From HXMU1420-2 sp017643305 (lineage in GTDB: Bacteria; Pseudomonadota; Alphaproteobacteria; Rhodobacterales; Rhodobacteraceae), in assembly GCA_965217135.1 (NCBI GenBank), contig OZ244249.1:868001-932000 (forward strand): a stretch of 64,000 nt of DNA. Reading direction: 5' to 3'. The stretch's first letter is position 1; each line of letters starts with the position of its first letter. Below are positions 45,248 through 53,908 of this stretch, one piece after another. The notes below the pieces were generated by a model. It searched no databases. It was given only the letters and a program-made list of their open reading frames with translations, and was not told the origin of the DNA. Made by a program: the position numbers and the translations under genes.

Positions 45248-47584
45248 ATGTCCGAGACGCCTGAAGCTGAGGTGGACCGCCTCGTTTTTCCCAATCGCGC
45301 CGTCTATGTTCTGGCGCTGGTTTTTGTTGCACTTGGCGTGGTGAACAGCACCCCGGTGATCCCTGGATGGACCGAAATGTGGCGTGGTCTGACAGGCATT
45401 GAAAACCTCCGGATCCGTGCCTTTCCGACCGAATGGTTCTACCCGATCGTTTTTTTCATCATGATGCTGATCGTGGCGTTGCGCCATTCCATGTGGCGTG
45501 ATTGGCGGGGAACCTCGCGGGCATGGTTCGGGGCCTTTATGGACGTGGCGCTGGTGATCGCGGCGGGCACGATTTCACTGACTTACCTGATCGAGATCGA
45601 CAGCGTCTGTCTGATCGATTCTATCACCGGCGAACGCGCGCGGATCATGGCTGAAACCCTGAAAGCAGAGGTCGAGTTCGCCGAAACCATGGGGCTGCCT
45701 ATCCCTGATACGGTTGAAGACCCCAAATGCGTCGCGACCACCGGTGTCTGGCTGGTGGCGATCATAGGGGTCGGGATGCTGGTTTTCCTGGGCTACAACA
45801 TCAAGGTCTGGGGACTGCCGCTGGTGTTGGTTTCGATTGTCATCGCGCTCTACACCATCGGCACCGTACTGGTGTGGTATTTCCATGGGCCGGAGGACAT
45901 CAACAAATACCTGATGACCAAGCTGGGAGGCGAACCACGTACCTTTCTGGATGGCGTGCCGAACGTGCATGACGCATTGGTCAACAATGCCTCGGGCATC
46001 CTCGGTCGGTTCATGAACGTCATCATGAACGTGGTCTTTCCCTACATCATTCTGGGCGCGCTGTTCGGGAAATCTGCTGGGGGCCGAACGCTGATCAAGC
46101 TGGCATTCCGCTGGACACGGCATATGCGTGGTGGCCCGGCCCATGCGGCGATTGTCAGCTCAGCCATGTTCGGGACCATCACGGGCGGACCAGTAGTGAA
46201 CGTGCTTTCTACCGGTGTGCTGACCATTCCCATGATGATCAAGCGCGGGTTTTCCCGTGTTTTTGCGGGCGGTATGGAAGCGGCGGCATCGTCGGGCGGG
46301 TCGATCATGCCGCCGGTCATGGGCGTCGCCGCCTTTATTCTGGCGGCGATGACAGCCGTGCCTTATGGCGATGTGATCGTTGCCGCGGCCCTGCCTGCCA
46401 TCATCTATTTCATCTGCCTGTTCCTCAGCGCGTCATTCCAAGCCCGCAAGCAGGGCATCGAAGCGTTCGGGGAACTGAATGACGATATGCGGGTCAGTGG
46501 CGAAGACATACTGCATCTTTGTCAGATTTTCCTGCCCATCCTGCTGATCCTCTTCCTGCTGTTGACCCCGAAGGACATGGTGGGGTGTGGCCCGCTGGGC
46601 TGGCTGCTGGGGGCTGAGGCGGTGATGAATGGCGACCGATGCACTGTCACGTCCCTGCCTTGGGTTCTGCAGGTCTATCAGAATGCTGCCGGGGATGCGG
46701 GTGCCACCGGATGGTGGGCGGCGCTGTTTGTGACCTTCCTACTGTTTCTGGACAAGGAATTCCGCGCGCGGCCCCGCAAGGTTCTGGATGCATTGGCGGA
46801 ATCCGGGATTACGATTTCGTCGCTCTACTTGATGTTCCTTGCGGTCACAGTCATTGACGTTTGCCTGAATTTCACCGGGCTTTCGAAATTTGTCGCCGTT
46901 GACGTGCTGAAGGTTCTGTTGTCTTTCGATCTCGGCGGCGGTGGATCGGTTGCGTTCCAGTTCATCGCGCTGGCGATCACCATGTTTCTTGCCGTGCTGC
47001 TGGGCATGGGGATGCCCGCCGTACCGGCCTATGTGAACGTGGCCCTTTTGATGGGGCCGCTTCTCATCGGGTTGGGGATCGCCACGTTCACGGCGCATAT
47101 GTTCATCTTCTATTTCGCCGTCGCTTCGGCCATTACGCCACCCGTGGCGCTGGCGGCTTTTGCTGCATCGACCATCACGAAGGCTGAGCCGATGGCGACC
47201 GGGTTCAGCGCGGTGCGATCGGGGATTGTGATGTTCACCATCCCGTTTGTCTTTGCCTTCTACCCGGAGCTGTTGCTGATCGATCAGGCGCTGATCGACC
47301 CGCGGAGCCCGGCCAAAGCACCGTTGCCGGGCTATGAAAATGGAGTGGAGATCGGGGCCTTGGCCTGGGTTCTGGCGCGTTTGTTACTGGCGCTCTACCT
47401 CGTGGCCAGCGCTCTGGTGGGATACGATGCAAAGCCTCTGAACGCGGTCTGGATCGTGATCCGGCTCGGCACAGCAGTTGCCGTCCTCGCGCGACCAGAT
47501 GCGATACATCTGGCAGCCATTGTCTTTGCAGCTGCTATCCTTGCCTGGCATCACATCGGCGCGCGTAGAACCGCAGCGGTATAG
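45248..47584 (+). CDS. TRAP transporter fused permease (DctQM type)
   Basis: A 778-residue membrane protein combining the small and large TRAP subunits, as usual in TAXI systems. The N-terminal 220 residues contain four to five helices; the DctM-like domain then follows with G-R-F-M-N-V-I-M-N-V-V-F-P, G-T-I-T-G-G-P-V-V-N and S-S-G-G-S-I-M-P-P-V-M-G. G-M-G-M-P-A-V-P-A-Y marks the second half. Sodium-driven uptake is expected. Cysteine-containing loops at about 155 and 440 are additions I cannot place. It follows the receptor gene after the hairpin. Confidence 0.86.
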   Translation: MSETPEAEVDRLVFPNRAVYVLALVFVALGVVNSTPVIPGWTEMWRGLTGIENLRIRAFPTEWFYPIVFFIMMLIVALRHSMWRDWRGTSRAWFGAFMDVALVIAAGTISLTYLIEIDSVCLIDSITGERARIMAETLKAEVEFAETMGLPIPDTVEDPKCVATTGVWLVAIIGVGMLVFLGYNIKVWGLPLVLVSIVIALYTIGTVLVWYFHGPEDINKYLMTKLGGEPRTFLDGVPNVHDALVNNASGILGRFMNVIMNVVFPYIILGALFGKSAGGRTLIKLAFRWTRHMRGGPAHAAIVSSAMFGTITGGPVVNVLSTGVLTIPMMIKRGFSRVFAGGMEAAASSGGSIMPPVMGVAAFILAAMTAVPYGDVIVAAALPAIIYFICLFLSASFQARKQGIEAFGELNDDMRVSGEDILHLCQIFLPILLILFLLLTPKDMVGCGPLGWLLGAEAVMNGDRCTVTSLPWVLQVYQNAAGDAGATGWWAALFVTFLLFLDKEFRARPRKVLDALAESGITISSLYLMFLAVTVIDVCLNFTGLSKFVAVDVLKVLLSFDLGGGGSVAFQFIALAITMFLAVLLGMGMPAVPAYVNVALLMGPLLIGLGIATFTAHMFIFYFAVASAITPPVALAAFAASTITKAEPMATGFSAVRSGIVMFTIPFVFAFYPELLLIDQALIDPRSPAKAPLPGYENGVEIGALAWVLARLLLALYLVASALVGYDAKPLNAVWIVIRLGTAVAVLARPDAIHLAAIVFAAAILAWHHIGARRTAAV

Positions 47585-47643
47585 GTTGGTGCGGATGGGC
47601 TTGCCCGGAAGCTCGACGTATACGCCAACGGATTGGAGGGACC

Positions 47644-49206
47644 ATGACCAAACAGCCGAATTTCCTGTTTTTGATCACAGACCAGCAGCGCGCGGATTGG
47701 CTGGGGTGCTACGGACACCCGGTGCTGAAGACACCCAATATCGACGCGATCGCCGCGCGCGGCACGCGGTTTGATAATTTCCACGTTGCATCACCTGTTT
47801 GCATGCCCAACCGCGCGTCGTTGTTGACCGGGCGATACCCCAGCCTGCATGGGCTGCGATACAATGGCTGTGCCCTGCCGGAGGAAGCCAACACCTTTGT
47901 CGATCTGCTGGCCGGGGCGGGCTATGACACCGCCGCCATTGGGAAAAGCCATCTTCAGCCCTTCACTGACCAGCCACCTATGGGTAAGTCGGCGGAAGAG
48001 ATTACTGCGCGGCCCGAGGCTTGGAAACACGCGCCTCGGGCGCCATATGAAGAAGAACCGGGCCGCTATGCCAGCGACACGCGCTATGACATCAAGACGC
48101 CTTATTACGGGTATCAGCATGTCGACATGGTCACCGCCCATGGGGACCGGTGCGGCGGGCATTACCAACAGTGGTTCCGCGAAACTGCGCCCAACTGGCG
48201 GGCGCTGCAGGATGATGCCAACCAATTGCCGCACAACTATTCCTGCCCGCAAGCCTACCGCACGCCGATCCCTGAAGACCTATATCCAACGGCCTTTATC
48301 CGGGACCGTGCCATTGATTACATCGCATCCCGCAAGAACGAAGACGCGCCGTTCTTTGCCTTTGTCAGCTTTCCCGACCCCCATCACCCGTTCAACCCGC
48401 CTGGCAAATACTGGGACATGTACAGCCCGGAAGATTTCGAGGTTCCGCTGCCCTATGAGGCGCATCAGAGCCCGACGCCGCCGATGCAATGGCTCCACGC
48501 GAACTGGAAGGGTGGCGGCGGGCAGCTGACACCGCAAACTGCGATGATGCTTGATGAACAGCAGATCAAGGAAGCGATGGCACTGACAGCGGGGATGATG
48601 GCGTTTATCGACGATGCGGTGGGCGACATAATGGCTGCGCTGGAAGACAGCGGTCAGTTGGACAATACGGTCATCATCTACAACTCCGACCATGGCGATT
48701 ACCTCGGGGATTTCAACATGATCCTCAAAGGGGCCCTGCCGTTTCGCGCGATCACGCGGGTGCCGTTCATCTGGTCGGATCCGGCGCAGCGCACGGCGCA
48801 GACATCGGACGCGCTGTGTTCGACCGTGGATCTTGCCGCGACCATTCTCGACCGGGCCGGGCTGCAGCCGTTCAATGGAAACCAGGGGCGTAGCTTCCTT
48901 CCCGCAACTACTGGCGGGGACGGACCGCGTGACGAAACACTGATCGAATATAACGATGGCGGCAATCGGCTGGGCTTTGAAAAACCGGCCCGCGTCCGCG
49001 CTTTGCTGACGCGGGAATGGAAATACACAGTCTATTGCGATCAGCCATGGGGGGAGCTGTACGATCTGGAAAACGACCCCAACGAAACCCGAAACCTGTG
49101 GGACAGTGCGGACCACGCAGGCATTAAGGCGCATATGTCCGAACGGTTGATCCACCACCTGATTGCGCAAATGGATGACAGCCCCCAAGCGGATCGGATC
49201 GCATGA
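47644..49206 (+). CDS. Cys-type sulfatase, predicted cytoplasmic
   Basis: A 520-residue sulfatase of the alkaline-phosphatase superfamily. Residue 53 is the cysteine of C-M-P-N-R-A-S-L-L-T-G, the C-x-P-x-R signal converted to formylglycine, so a formylglycine-generating enzyme must be encoded elsewhere. Metal ligands are suggested by D13 and the later N-S-D-H-G-D. There is no signal peptide: the protein starts directly with the first strand. A TTGGAGGGACC site precedes the ATG. With the TAXI-TRAP importer upstream, it probably hydrolyses an imported sulfate (or phosphonate) ester. The exact substrate is unknown. Confidence 0.85.
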   Translation: MTKQPNFLFLITDQQRADWLGCYGHPVLKTPNIDAIAARGTRFDNFHVASPVCMPNRASLLTGRYPSLHGLRYNGCALPEEANTFVDLLAGAGYDTAAIGKSHLQPFTDQPPMGKSAEEITARPEAWKHAPRAPYEEEPGRYASDTRYDIKTPYYGYQHVDMVTAHGDRCGGHYQQWFRETAPNWRALQDDANQLPHNYSCPQAYRTPIPEDLYPTAFIRDRAIDYIASRKNEDAPFFAFVSFPDPHHPFNPPGKYWDMYSPEDFEVPLPYEAHQSPTPPMQWLHANWKGGGGQLTPQTAMMLDEQQIKEAMALTAGMMAFIDDAVGDIMAALEDSGQLDNTVIIYNSDHGDYLGDFNMILKGALPFRAITRVPFIWSDPAQRTAQTSDALCSTVDLAATILDRAGLQPFNGNQGRSFLPATTGGDGPRDETLIEYNDGGNRLGFEKPARVRALLTREWKYTVYCDQPWGELYDLENDPNETRNLWDSADHAGIKAHMSERLIHHLIAQMDDSPQADRIA

Positions 49207-49437
49207 GTGGTGATGAAACTGCTAAAATAATCTGGACAGGTTTCGGGGATGGCTATTTCGCAACTGCTGATTACTTCGCTGACCAACAGTTGAAATGTTC
49301 CCAACAAGGCTGGGATTTCTGTCACTGCGGGAGCAAGAGATTTCTGCGAAATTGAAGGTTTGTTTGGAGGCGAGTACCATGGACGATCCCGGCCTGTTCA
49401 TCACCATTGGCTCCCCATACGGACTGAAGAGGTTGCG

Positions 49438-50058
49438 GTGACGCTTATCGACAACGACCGGGTCGCCGTGGCCAACACCGCGCCGATCGCGCTGGCTCTG
49501 ACCGATTTCAATCTGGAAGAGGGCAGGGGGAAGCTGGAGGAGGCGGCCAACGTCGATATCCTGCCGTTTGGCTTTGTCAGCTTTGATTTTGTGTTCGACC
49601 GGTCGCAACCCGGCACCCCGCCTGCGCTGGCAATGGCAACGACCACGACTCCGGGTGCGGCGGCGTTGGAAACGAAGGGCGACTTGGACCGCGACGCCTG
49701 TATCGGGCGACTGGAAATCCTGTCGCGCACCGGCAACATCTATTTTAGGCCCGGCAGTGCGCGGCTGGACAAAGCTTCGCTGCCGCTGCTGGAAAACCTG
49801 TTTGATATCGTGAACCGGTGCCCTGACCTGGAGATCGAGATCGGTGGTCATACGGACAGCGATGGGTCGGCGCAAAGCAACCAACGGCTGAGCGAACGGC
49901 GCGCGGCATCGGTTCTGGAATACCTGACGTCTAACGGCGTGCCCGCGGGTCGTCTGGTCGCAGTCGGATTTGGCGAGGCCAAGCCGGTCGTTGCCAACAC
50001 TAGCGTGGCTAACAAGGCCCGCAATCGCAGGATAGAATTTGTACCGATCGGATCGTAA
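49438..50058 (+). CDS. OmpA-like C-terminal domain protein, 5'-truncated or frameshifted
   Basis: The last 115 residues are an OmpA peptidoglycan-binding domain (I-Y-F-R-P-G-S-A-R-L-D, I-G-G-H-T-D-S-D-G-S, N-Q-R-L-S-E-R-R-A, G-F-G-E-A-K-P and N-R-R-I-E-F). No signal peptide or membrane segment precedes it, unlike working members. The first plausible start in frame is GTG at 49438 (206 residues). An ATG at 49379 with a good GGAGGCGAG site starts a short peptide (M-D-D-P-G-L-F-I-T-I-G) that would join this frame if one base were added near 49420. Probably a broken gene. Confidence 0.6.
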   Translation: MTLIDNDRVAVANTAPIALALTDFNLEEGRGKLEEAANVDILPFGFVSFDFVFDRSQPGTPPALAMATTTTPGAAALETKGDLDRDACIGRLEILSRTGNIYFRPGSARLDKASLPLLENLFDIVNRCPDLEIEIGGHTDSDGSAQSNQRLSERRAASVLEYLTSNGVPAGRLVAVGFGEAKPVVANTSVANKARNRRIEFVPIGS

Positions 50059-50122
50059 GTACATGGCGGTCATGACGCCAGCGTTCCGGTGTTGGGTCGC
50101 AGCAAGGCCATGATCATCGGAT

Positions 50123-50167
50123 CAATTGAAGGAACTGAAGCGTCTGCAGAAAGAGAACGAGCGCCTG
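50123..50167 (+). mobile_element. IS3-family OrfA fragment
   Basis: Fifteen codons read Q-L-K-E-L-K-R-L-Q-K-E-N-E-R-L, the coiled-coil end of IS3-type OrfA proteins. It stops abruptly where IS21 sequence begins, so it is a scrap left at an insertion or recombination junction. Confidence 0.55.
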
Positions 50168-50414
50168 ACAGGGGCCCTGTTGGACCGCCTCACTCACCAC
50201 GTCAACATCCTCGAGATGAACGGCGAAAGCTATCGCCTCAGCCAGAACCGCGCACGCGTCGCCGCTGCAAACAAGTAACCTTCACAGAATTTGCCTGACG
50301 GCCAATGCGCCTTGGAACGTGCGTGCTACATGACGGCCGCACGCTCAAAGGCGCGCGCCGAGATGGCCGACTTTTGCTCCGCCAATCTGGCCGGAAATTG
50401 CTCCGCCGTTGACA
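50168..50414 (+). mobile_element. IS21-family right end with the tail of istB
   Basis: Bases 50177-50278 encode the last 33 residues of an IstB-type ATPase (L-L-D-R-L-T-H-H-V-N-I-L-E-M-N-G-E-S-Y-R-L), ending with TAA. The element's right end follows: the reverse complement of 50388-50414 matches the left end of the IS21 element at 62890-62916 in 23 of 27 positions, and an inner repeat (around 50364-50383) matches in about 17 of 20. Everything upstream of the istB tail is missing. Confidence 0.75.
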
Positions 50415-50795
50415 GGTTGTGGATGTGAGCAAACAAAACTCACAACCAGATTGTGACTGGAAACTTACTCTGCGGACATGGTGCGCGAGCGGAGGCACAC
50501 CTTTCGCAAAGGCATATATGGACTTCAATAAGATGGACGGGCTCATGACTGAGGAATGCTATTATTTTGGTCGAAACGGTCTCGAGCTGTCCAGCGCAAG
50601 CTTCATATTGCGGTAGCACTTACTCGTGTTTGCCAAGGTGCAGTAAGCGATGGTTGTTCGTTTCCATCTCGGAAATTAGCAAAATATCCGGTAGATTCAA
50701 TGGTTCACGCATTCGTCTTGCTTTTGGATGTTGCGGACTTGAGCGGAACATTCGAGAGCATCGAGACATAGGACCAAGAATAAGCTCGGGTTTCC
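50415..50795. other. 381-bp stretch without a recognised gene
   Basis: Noticeably more A/T-rich than the core genome. Short frames exist on both strands but none has a ribosome-binding site and family resemblance. I see no repeat or promoter worth naming. Confidence 0.3.
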
Positions 50796-51362
50796 TCACT
50801 CACTTTTTGCCGGCCCAGACTGCATCATTTTGGACAGCTCATCTTCTTCGGGGTTCACTGGGGTCGGCATCTCTGGCTCATCGTCAAACTCGATCGGCTC
50901 CAGGTCAAGTGCCCTGTAGTCATCGTCAGTTACGCGGATATTTGCCGATGCCAGGTCCACATCGACCCGATAAGGCAGGCCAAGCATATCGTCCACTGCA
51001 AAGTAGGTTAGAAGCGATCCTGACATGCTTGGTGCGGCGATATCCGCGAAGTTTGGAATGCCGTAGTCGGAAAGCCTGACAACGCCTTCAGCCCAAGGTT
51101 CGCTTTGGTCTTCAGAAGCAAGTTTCTTGCGATATTGTTCCTCAAAGGCCGCCGGGTCTTCGATAATCCGGAATGCCGGGCCTTGGCTAAGGTAGTTTAT
51201 TGCTCTCGCCGTCTCCAGAGATGCCTCGGGCTGCTTGAGCCCAGGCGCAAGCGAAAGCAGATTTGCGAGCGTGGTGGCTTCGGTTTCTTCCTCACCGACC
51301 ATGACGACGTATTCGCTATCGTTACCAAGGCCAAATATGATCTGTGGAACATCATCGGTCAT
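50796..51362 (-). CDS. Acidic hypothetical protein, second gene of an orphan cassette
   Basis: A 188-residue soluble protein, strongly acidic (by eye about 39 Asp/Glu against about 12 Lys/Arg), with an Asp/Glu-rich tail (F-D-D-E-P-E-M-P-T-P-V-N-P-E-E-D-E-L). No signal peptide, membrane helix or known motif. It starts 25 bp after the stop of the 262-residue gene, same strand, so the two form an operon. The acidity and position could fit an immunity or inhibitor protein for the larger partner, but nothing in the sequence proves it. Confidence 0.6.
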   Translation of the reverse strand: MTDDVPQIIFGLGNDSEYVVMVGEEETEATTLANLLSLAPGLKQPEASLETARAINYLSQGPAFRIIEDPAAFEEQYRKKLASEDQSEPWAEGVVRLSDYGIPNFADIAAPSMSGSLLTYFAVDDMLGLPYRVDVDLASANIRVTDDDYRALDLEPIEFDDEPEMPTPVNPEEDELSKMMQSGPAKSE

Positions 51363-51387
51363 AGAAAAAGCCCTTCATTTGTAGAGA

Positions 51388-52176
51388 TCATTTGATCGCG
51401 GCCCATTTTGCATCTGTCCAGTCGCGATCGGATGGCCTTAGAGACCCCGGTGGTACGGTCTTCTCAAACATTGCCATCTCACCACTGATTGGATCAGGCG
51501 CGATAACAAAAAAGGTGTGATCGGTCGAACTGCCCCAGTTGCTGTCTGCAATGACGAATTCAGATGCCCCAGCATCGCGCAGCATGACTGTCTGCGCTTT
51601 TCCTTCGGTCAGCCCTTTTAGCCATGTTTCCCAGTTATCAGCGTTGTTGGCAGGATAGTGGGGCTTGGCTGCGGTTATGGCGCCCAAAATCAGATCATTG
51701 ATCTCTTTAGGTTTCTTACCGCTTGTTGGCCGCTTTGCTACGAGCGCTTTATTTAGCTCAGTGACGATCGCAGTCTTCTGATTTGCATTAATTACTGAAG
51801 AGACGTCTTTACTTTCAAATGCAGCAATGAAGGCTTCGGCTATTTCATCAAAGAGGTATCCGCTCTTATCGGCATCATAGACGACATTTCGCATCGACGC
51901 CGCCTTGTCGACAAGTTCGCGCTGTATGTTTTCACCTAGCTTAGATTTACCCCCACGTTTTAGGGGGTCAAGAGATGGGTCATTAGGAAGTGCATTGAAT
52001 CCATGCATTCCGACGGTTCGTATTGTAATCATTTCGTCGGAAGTGCCGTCAAAGCTCTTCATCAGATCGTTTAGAATCTTCTCTGTCCGATCCGCGGTAT
52101 CATCGGTATTCGAACCTTTAGCCGTGATTTCCCTTTGCTTGAGTTCCTTTCCGAAGAGCGTCTGAGTGTCCGTCAT
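51388..52176 (-). CDS. Hypothetical 262-aa protein, first gene of an orphan cassette
   Basis: Mostly helical-looking N-terminal two-thirds rich in K, D and N, then a distinct C-terminal beta-type region: S-E-F-V-I-A-D-S-N-W-G, a short gap, H-T-F-F-V-I-A-P-D-P-I-S-G-E-M. The D-S-N-W-G and following histidine look like a conserved or catalytic site, but I cannot assign a family. No signal peptide. The ATG lies only 7 bp from the edge of an intact IS3 element, and no ribosome-binding site fits in that gap, so the 5' region may have been displaced or the real start lost. Confidence 0.6.
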   Translation of the reverse strand: MTDTQTLFGKELKQREITAKGSNTDDTADRTEKILNDLMKSFDGTSDEMITIRTVGMHGFNALPNDPSLDPLKRGGKSKLGENIQRELVDKAASMRNVVYDADKSGYLFDEIAEAFIAAFESKDVSSVINANQKTAIVTELNKALVAKRPTSGKKPKEINDLILGAITAAKPHYPANNADNWETWLKGLTEGKAQTVMLRDAGASEFVIADSNWGSSTDHTFFVIAPDPISGEMAMFEKTVPPGSLRPSDRDWTDAKWAAIK

Positions 52177-52236
52177 CAGATAGTTTGAGACAGATGGCAG
52201 TTTGACTTTGAGAGTTCATCGCTCATCTGGCTTCAG

Positions 52237-53217
52237 TTAAGCAGCGGATTTGGCGTGCTGCAAGCGCCTTAGTTTCATGGTCCTCCTTTTTGTTCTTTCG
52301 CGTTCGAGCAGTATTGTGTGGCCGCGACCTGTGTAGACGTCGGCCGGCGTCAGATTCTTCAAGCTCTCATGGTAGCGCTGATGGTTGTAGTGGCCGACGA
52401 AGGCGGCGACATGTGCTTCGAGATCGCCGGGTAGGAAGTAATTCTCCAGCAAGATGCGGTTCTTAAGGGTCTGATGCCAGCGCTCGATCTTGCCCTGGGT
52501 TTGCGGGTGATATGGTGCGCCGCGTGTGTGCGGCATGCCTTTGTCTTCCAGATATTTCGCTAGATCACCGGATATGTAACAGGGGCCATTATCTGACAGC
52601 AGGCGGGGTCGATGAACAACGTTTGCCTGATCAAGCCCTGTTTCTTCGAGCGCCTGGTTCAGCGTGTCCTGCACATCAGACGCGGCCATGCCGGTGCAGA
52701 GCTTCCAGGTGATGATGTAACGGCTGTAATCATCCATGACCGTTGAAAGATAAAACCAGCCCCAACCGATCACTTTGAGATAGGTGAAGTCGGTCTGCCA
52801 AAGCTGATTTGGTGCTGTGGTTTTGTCCCGGAACTCATCTGCCGCCTTCATGACGATGAAGTTTGGACTGGTGATCAGATCATGGGAGCGCAGAAGCCTG
52901 TAGACACTGGCCTCAGAGACGAAGTAGCCACGTTCGTCCGTGAAGGTCACAGCAAGTTCTCGCGGGCTCAGCTCCGGTCTGGCCAATGCCATCTCCAACA
53001 TGGCCTGGCGCACCGTATCCGGAATGCGGTTCCAGACGCGGCCCGGATGCGATTTGCGATCTGCAAGCCCAGCTTCGCCAAGCTGCAAAAACCGATCATA
53101 CCATCGATAGAAAGTCGGACGCGATACGCCCAGCTTCTCCAGGGTGCGCTTGACCGGCAGATGAGACCCCTCGACCAGGCTGATGATCTCCAGCTTCTCT
53201 GATGCAGGATACCTCAT
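52237..53217 (-). CDS. IS3-family transposase OrfB (DDE integrase)
   Basis: A 326-residue integrase. N-terminal helix-turn-helix-like region (S-R-P-T-F-Y-R-W-Y), then the DDE core: first D in W-Q-T-D-F-T-Y, second in L-S-D-N-G-P-C-Y, catalytic E in Q-G-K-I-E-R-W-H-Q. The C-terminus has N-H-Q-R-Y-H-E-S-L-K-N-L-T-P. The start overlaps the OrfA stop by 4 bp (ATGA), allowing coupled translation or frameshifted fusion as is usual in IS3 elements. Confidence 0.92.
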   Translation of the reverse strand: MRYPASEKLEIISLVEGSHLPVKRTLEKLGVSRPTFYRWYDRFLQLGEAGLADRKSHPGRVWNRIPDTVRQAMLEMALARPELSPRELAVTFTDERGYFVSEASVYRLLRSHDLITSPNFIVMKAADEFRDKTTAPNQLWQTDFTYLKVIGWGWFYLSTVMDDYSRYIITWKLCTGMAASDVQDTLNQALEETGLDQANVVHRPRLLSDNGPCYISGDLAKYLEDKGMPHTRGAPYHPQTQGKIERWHQTLKNRILLENYFLPGDLEAHVAAFVGHYNHQRYHESLKNLTPADVYTGRGHTILLERERTKRRTMKLRRLQHAKSAA

Positions 53218-53585
53218 TCCGGGTCGTCCCCATCCGCGAGCATGCTTTTTTTGAGAAGACGCAGTTCCAGTGTCTGCTCAGCCACAACTTCCTTCAGATC
53301 CCGGGCTTCGCGCTTCAAGCTGGTGACTTCGCTGGACGTCGCTTGACGGGCCGTATCACCAGCCAGCCGCTTCTTACCCGCCTCCATGAAGTCCTTCGAC
53401 CAATTGTAATACAGGCTCTCTGCTATCCCTTCACGGCGGCAAAGCTCAGAAATTGAACTCTCTCCACGCAGGCCATCCAGAACAATCCGGATCTTCTCCT
53501 CGGCAGAAAACTGCCGCCGCGTCTTACGCTTGATCTCTTTGACGTGTTTGTCAGCCGATCCATTCGGCCCTGTCTTCGTTCTCAT
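53214..53585 (-). CDS. IS3-family transposase OrfA
   Basis: A 123-residue DNA-binding subunit. The helix-turn-helix region F-S-A-E-E-K-I-R-I-V-L-D-G-L-R-G is followed by I-A-E-S-L-Y-Y-N-W-S-K-D-F and a leucine-heptad segment (L-K-E-V-V-A-E-Q-T-L-E-L-R-L-L-K-K) near the end. ATG at 53585 is preferred over TTG at 53600, as AAGGG lies upstream at suitable spacing. Confidence 0.9.
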   Translation of the reverse strand: MRTKTGPNGSADKHVKEIKRKTRRQFSAEEKIRIVLDGLRGESSISELCRREGIAESLYYNWSKDFMEAGKKRLAGDTARQATSSEVTSLKREARDLKEVVAEQTLELRLLKKSMLADGDDPE

Positions 53586-53908
53586 CTCGTATCCCTTCAA
53601 GGATTACGATGAGCGAAAGACACTCGCTTAGCAAAACAACACCGTCTGTCTCAAAGGTCATGACGGGTTACAGCAACCACATTCTCGACCCCTCGTCTTG
53701 ATGCCGTTGCGACTTTGTCCCGACATTCCAAAAGTGGCGTCTCGCTGGACTTAAGGATCGCCCAAACTTGACCGTTGGACAAGCATTTTCCGTCTCAAGC
53801 GGCGTCTACGGTCCAGTGGGCTGCAGAATCAGGCTGGGTAGAGCGCGAAAACGCCGTGATCTGGCTTGACTGCGGTCAGCAACCCGATCTTTTTGGCCCA
53901 GTTTGATT

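Larger units (their letters stand above)
52184..53655 (-). mobile_element. Intact IS3-family insertion sequence (about 1.47 kb)
   Basis: Two overlapping transposase genes are flanked by imperfect terminal inverted repeats: TTTGAGACAGATGG at 52184-52197 and the complement of TTTGAGACAGACGG at 53642-53655 (13 of 14 match). Exact outer bases and a target duplication could not be fixed. Both transposase frames are complete, so the element may still be active. It is inserted 7 bp upstream of the start of the 262-residue gene. Confidence 0.8.

Noticed and set aside
52169..53662. GTCAT near both edges of the intact IS3 element as a target-site duplication
   Set aside because: The two copies lie at different distances from the terminal repeats, so they are not a true duplication flanking the element.
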